From Novosphingobium profundi (GTDB taxonomy: Bacteria > Pseudomonadota > Alphaproteobacteria > Sphingomonadales > Sphingomonadaceae), in the NCBI RefSeq assembly GCF_018491765.1, contig NZ_JABWCU010000001.1:124001-188000 (forward strand): 64,000 nt of DNA, written 5' to 3'. The notes below the pieces were generated by a model. That model did no database searches and was not told the origin of the DNA. It saw only the letters and a program-made list of their open reading frames with translations. Every line of letters starts with the position of its first letter. Positions within the stretch are counted from its first letter, which is position 1. Below, piece after piece: positions 58,946 to 64,000 of this stretch. A program made the position numbers and the translations under genes.

Positions 58946-59323
58946 CTAGCGCGAGACGCGCAGGCCCCGTGCATCGAGCATGGCAAGCCGGCTGGGATCG
59001 CCGCGCGCCTCGAGCCGCGCGGCGAGCATCGTGTCGCGGTCGGCATAGGCCCGGCCAAGCGATTCCACGCGGCATTCGCGCATCTGGGCGTGCTCGCGCA
59101 ACTGGCGCAAGTCGGCGTAGCCGCAGACCCGCTTGACGGCCGAGCCTAGCCGCACGTCGAGCGTGGCAAGACCGTCCGCGCTGTCGAGGTCGAGATCGGT
59201 GTAGCGCACCAGCACGGTGGGCAGGTCGTTGGAGATGGCCCGTTCGACGACGACGTCGGCAAGGGCTGGGGTGGTGAGCAGCGCACCGCCAAGCGCGCAA
59301 AGGGCATAGGCAAGCTTTCTCAT
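58946..59323 (-). CDS. UrcA-family secreted protein
   Basis: The 125-residue product has a signal peptide (LAYALCALGGALLTTPALA) and the UrcA pattern: VLVRYTDLDLDSADGLATLDVRLGSAVKRVC, then MRECRVESLGRAYADRD with the second cysteine of a likely disulfide. UrcA proteins are common in sphingomonads and caulobacters; their function is unknown. The start at 59323 follows GAGGAGA; an alternative ATG lies at 59338. Confidence 0.85.
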   Translation of the reverse strand: MRKLAYALCALGGALLTTPALADVVVERAISNDLPTVLVRYTDLDLDSADGLATLDVRLGSAVKRVCGYADLRQLREHAQMRECRVESLGRAYADRDTMLAARLEARGDPSRLAMLDARGLRVSR

Positions 59324-59861
59324 GGTCGTTCTCCTCATATCGGTTGCGCACAGGGAGACGGGCTCCGGCGCGAGAGCGCCGGAACGAGCTTTGCGTGGAA
59401 TTAGTCTCAAAAGGTTCGCGTGCCGGGCGGGCTGCGTCATCGGGCAGCAGGCGGGCACGGTGCGTTGCGCGTGGCGGGGTTTCGCGTGTCGGACGAAATC
59501 GGCAAAAGCTGTCGGCGGACCGTGTCCGCTGTCTCGGCCTGCCGATCCACCCTGCCATCCAGTCTCGTAGCCCCTGTTTCCGGCCCGCTGGGCGGGGCTC
59601 GGCAGGCGGGGGCGAGCGGGCTGTCCGGCCGGGTGCCGTCGTTGCCGCAACTTGTCTTTGGGGCGACCTCTCCCTGCGATGAGTCGGGGTTATACGCCTC
59701 GTCGCGCGAGATGGCAAAGTTTACAAAAGCGCACGTGGTGCAGGGCGGTCGCTGGCTGCGACGAAGCGTTTATCGTGGAAAATAAGCTACGTAAGTATCC
59801 GGATGACTAATGGCCCTGCCCGGAAGATGCACAATTTTGCACGATTCGTCGCCGTAGGGGC
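59324..59861. other. Intergenic region, no gene found
   Basis: 538 bases between two minus-strand secreted-protein genes. No reading frame on either strand looks like protein. The part near 59700-59850 is less GC-rich and includes GTTTACAAAAGC, GGAAAATAAGC and TGCACAATTTTGCAC, which could be promoter or regulatory sequence, but nothing definite is visible. Confidence 0.4.
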
Positions 59862-60281
59862 TCAGCGCGCGCAGTGTTCGTAATAGCCTGCACGGCACGC
59901 CGAAACGTCGTGGCGCCACTCGGCCATCGCGGCCTCGTAATCGGCGCGGGCGCGGGCGTAGCTGCGCCGGTCGTCGTCGGCGGCGCTGCGGCCTGCATCG
60001 TGGTCGCGCATATCCTGGGCATAGTTCGAACCGCTGCGGCTCTGGTAGCCGCCGCGCGCGTCGCGGGCGTCGCGCCAGTCCTGCCAACCTTGCGCATAGC
60101 GCGCATCGCGCTGCTGGACATAGGCGGCTTCCTCGCGGTTGAGGCGGCGGATCTCGGCCGCGTCGGCCTCGCGCGCCGCGCGCGAACGCATCGCGGGGTC
60201 CTTGGGATCGTCGGCCAGCGCCGGTGCGGCCAGAACGGAAACGAGCACGGCCAATGCCGGTGCCAAGCGCGATACCCTCAT
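59862..60281 (-). CDS. Small secreted protein, Tyr/Arg/Asp-rich
   Basis: Not recognised. The 139-residue product has a signal peptide (LAPALAVLVSVLAAPALADD), then a highly charged region (READAAEIRRLNREEAAYVQ) and a Tyr/Arg/Asp/Gly-rich middle. The C-terminus ARADYEAAMAEWRHDVSACR, then YEHCAR, parallels YDAEQAEWEKIVAACKQG in the protein encoded at 58389-58790. The start at 60281 was chosen because it begins the signal peptide; the open frame upstream runs into the uvrA promoter. Confidence 0.7.
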   Translation of the reverse strand: MRVSRLAPALAVLVSVLAAPALADDPKDPAMRSRAAREADAAEIRRLNREEAAYVQQRDARYAQGWQDWRDARDARGGYQSRSGSNYAQDMRDHDAGRSAADDDRRSYARARADYEAAMAEWRHDVSACRAGYYEHCAR

Positions 60282-60495
60282 GTCAAACCCCGATTTATTC
60301 GTGTCCCTACGCTCTTGTAACGTAGGATGCGCAACCTTTGCAAAAGCGATGCGACGAAACGTTCCACCGCTCGTCGCAAACTGCCCACGTATCGGCGGCG
60401 GGCCAGGCAGGTCGCGAAACGGGGCAGGGGCATTGCGCTTGGCAGGGCTGCGCCTATCTACGGAGAAATCCTCGGCCCGCCACCTTGATTGGCGC

Positions 60496-60510
60496 GAACA
60501 AATCTGGAAC
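60496..60510 (+). promoter_or_regulatory. LexA (SOS) box of uvrA
   Basis: GAAC (60496-60499), seven bases, GAAC (60507-60510): the exact direct-repeat LexA operator of alphaproteobacteria (GTTC-N7-GTTC on the other strand). It lies 10 bases before the uvrA start codon, so LexA would block transcription until DNA damage. Confidence 0.8.
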
Positions 60511-60520
60511 AAAGCCCCCC

Positions 60521-63418
<2,898 letters not shown>

Positions 63419-63419
63419 C

Positions 63420-63452
63420 GATGCGCAAGGGGTGAAAACACCCTTGCGCATC
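63420..63452 (+). terminator. Hairpin after uvrA
   Basis: GATGCGCAAGGG (63420-63431) pairs with CCCTTGCGCATC (63441-63452) around a 9-base loop, one base after the uvrA stop. There is no T run, so termination efficiency is uncertain. Confidence 0.65.
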
Positions 63453-63791
63453 ATCGCGTTTCCTCACTTCGACAGCCTGGCAAAGGCGGGAAGCTGGAGC
63501 ATTCCTGGGCTGCCTTAACCGGGAGGAATTCGAGGGCCATTGCCCTCGCGTTCCTCAAATCGGCGACCTCGGTTTGCCACGTGTTCAATCGGCCGTCATG
63601 CCTGCCTCGGCGTGAAGCCCGTAGCTGCTTCAAGGTGAAGGGCACTTTCGCGCTCTTGGCCCAGATCCTCGCCCCCCGGCTCGCAATGGCGCGCTCTACA
63701 GGGCATCACTTCGAACCTTACCCAGCGCGAGGTTCGCAGTTGTAGCGATCACTTCGACGGCTTGTGCTTGCGCTGCGCCATCGCGCTCCAA
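63453..63791. other. Intergenic region after uvrA
   Basis: About 340 bases without a convincing gene. A 64-codon minus-strand frame (63451-63645) exists but has no recognisable features or ribosome binding site. One plus-strand frame is open from 63639 onward and leads into the partial gene at the window edge. Confidence 0.35.
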
Positions 63792-64000
63792 ATGCATGGG
63801 AGGAATGGTCACGCCATCGTGCGCGAAAAGTGGCTCAACACATGGAGCGGTCCCCGGATTCCGGGGATGATCGAGGAGGGCGATCCGTACGGGCGCGAAC
63901 TCGAACGCGATCTCGATCAGGGTTTGGAAGACCTGTACGCGTTGGATTTCCGCAGGGACGGCAACGACGACGTGCGTACGCGGGTGGGTTCGCGTGCAGC
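63792..64000 (+). CDS. Partial hypothetical protein at window end
   Basis: Not recognised; the frame runs off the window. From ATG 63792 it reads MHGRNGHAIVREKWLNTWSG, then PGMIEEGDPYGRELERDLDQ and an acidic helical stretch. The frame has no stop from 63639, so the true start could be further upstream (TTG codons occur near 63750). There is no good ribosome binding site at the ATG. The composition looks coding, but evidence is limited. Confidence 0.4.
   Translation, partial: MHGRNGHAIVREKWLNTWSGPRIPGMIEEGDPYGRELERDLDQGLEDLYALDFRRDGNDDVRTRVGSRA

Noticed and set aside
63451..63645. 64-codon minus-strand frame after uvrA
   Set aside because: No recognisable motif, no ribosome binding site, and composition is not convincing.
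63419..64000. tRNA-associated integration site after uvrA
   Set aside because: No tRNA-like sequence, direct repeat or integrase motif was found in the visible part.

Overview
The window is GC-rich with strong G/C bias at third codon positions. It reads as a chromosomal segment of an alphaproteobacterium, most likely order Sphingomonadales (Novosphingobium/Sphingobium-like). The evidence is the gene order mdh-sucD-sucA-odhB-lpd, a secY-adk-rpsM order without infA or rpmJ, a GAAC-N7-GAAC SOS box in front of uvrA, a UrcA-family secreted protein, and a SleB-type cell wall hydrolase beside the TCA genes. No rRNA, tRNA, CRISPR array, insertion sequence or prophage was seen.

Region 1 (1-25 kb) is the ribosomal superoperon: fusA-tuf; rpsJ-rplCDWB-rpsS-rplV-rpsC-rplP-rpmC-rpsQ; rplNXE-rpsNH-rplFR-rpsE-rpmD; rplO-secY-adk; rpsMK-rpoA; rplQ. 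Many neighbours overlap by 1-8 bases. The superoperon is broken at four places by genes unrelated to translation: a secreted protein on the minus strand (3676-4215), an ankyrin/TonB-like lipoprotein plus a minus-strand GT-C membrane glycosyltransferase (13996-16720), a secreted SRPBCC protein (19876-20661), and an acyltransferase-3 membrane protein behind an AT-rich leader (23240-24457). Intrinsic terminators sit at most of the block boundaries. The 370 bases between rpsJ and rplC hold a chain of strong hairpins, including a cUUCGg-capped helix, and are the best candidate here for an undescribed regulatory RNA.

Region 2 (25-32.6 kb) carries secreted and envelope proteins: a prolyl oligopeptidase, two related small secreted proteins, a TRIC/UPF0126 membrane protein, an M49 peptidase with a HELSH zinc motif, a TorF-like porin, a two-hairpin intergenic repeat and a small secreted protein. 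Region 3 (32.8-41.4 kb, minus strand) encodes central carbon enzymes: malate dehydrogenase, the succinyl-CoA synthetase alpha subunit (no sucC beside it), all three 2-oxoglutarate dehydrogenase components, and a small conserved-looking protein.

Region 4 (41.6-48 kb) has a cell wall hydrolase and then a cobalamin riboswitch controlling btuB-btuF-btuC-btuD, a complete B12 uptake route across both membranes. Region 5 (48-64 kb) is mixed: a low-GC orphan gene, a 2-oxoglutarate/Fe(II) oxygenase-like gene behind a palindrome that spans a -10 box, an M3 dipeptidase, an FmdB zinc ribbon, RlpA, an M28 peptidase, UbiB/AarF, MscS, three small secreted proteins, and SOS-controlled uvrA. Four secreted peptidases of different families (S9, M49, M3, M28) suggest extracytoplasmic peptide breakdown as a theme.
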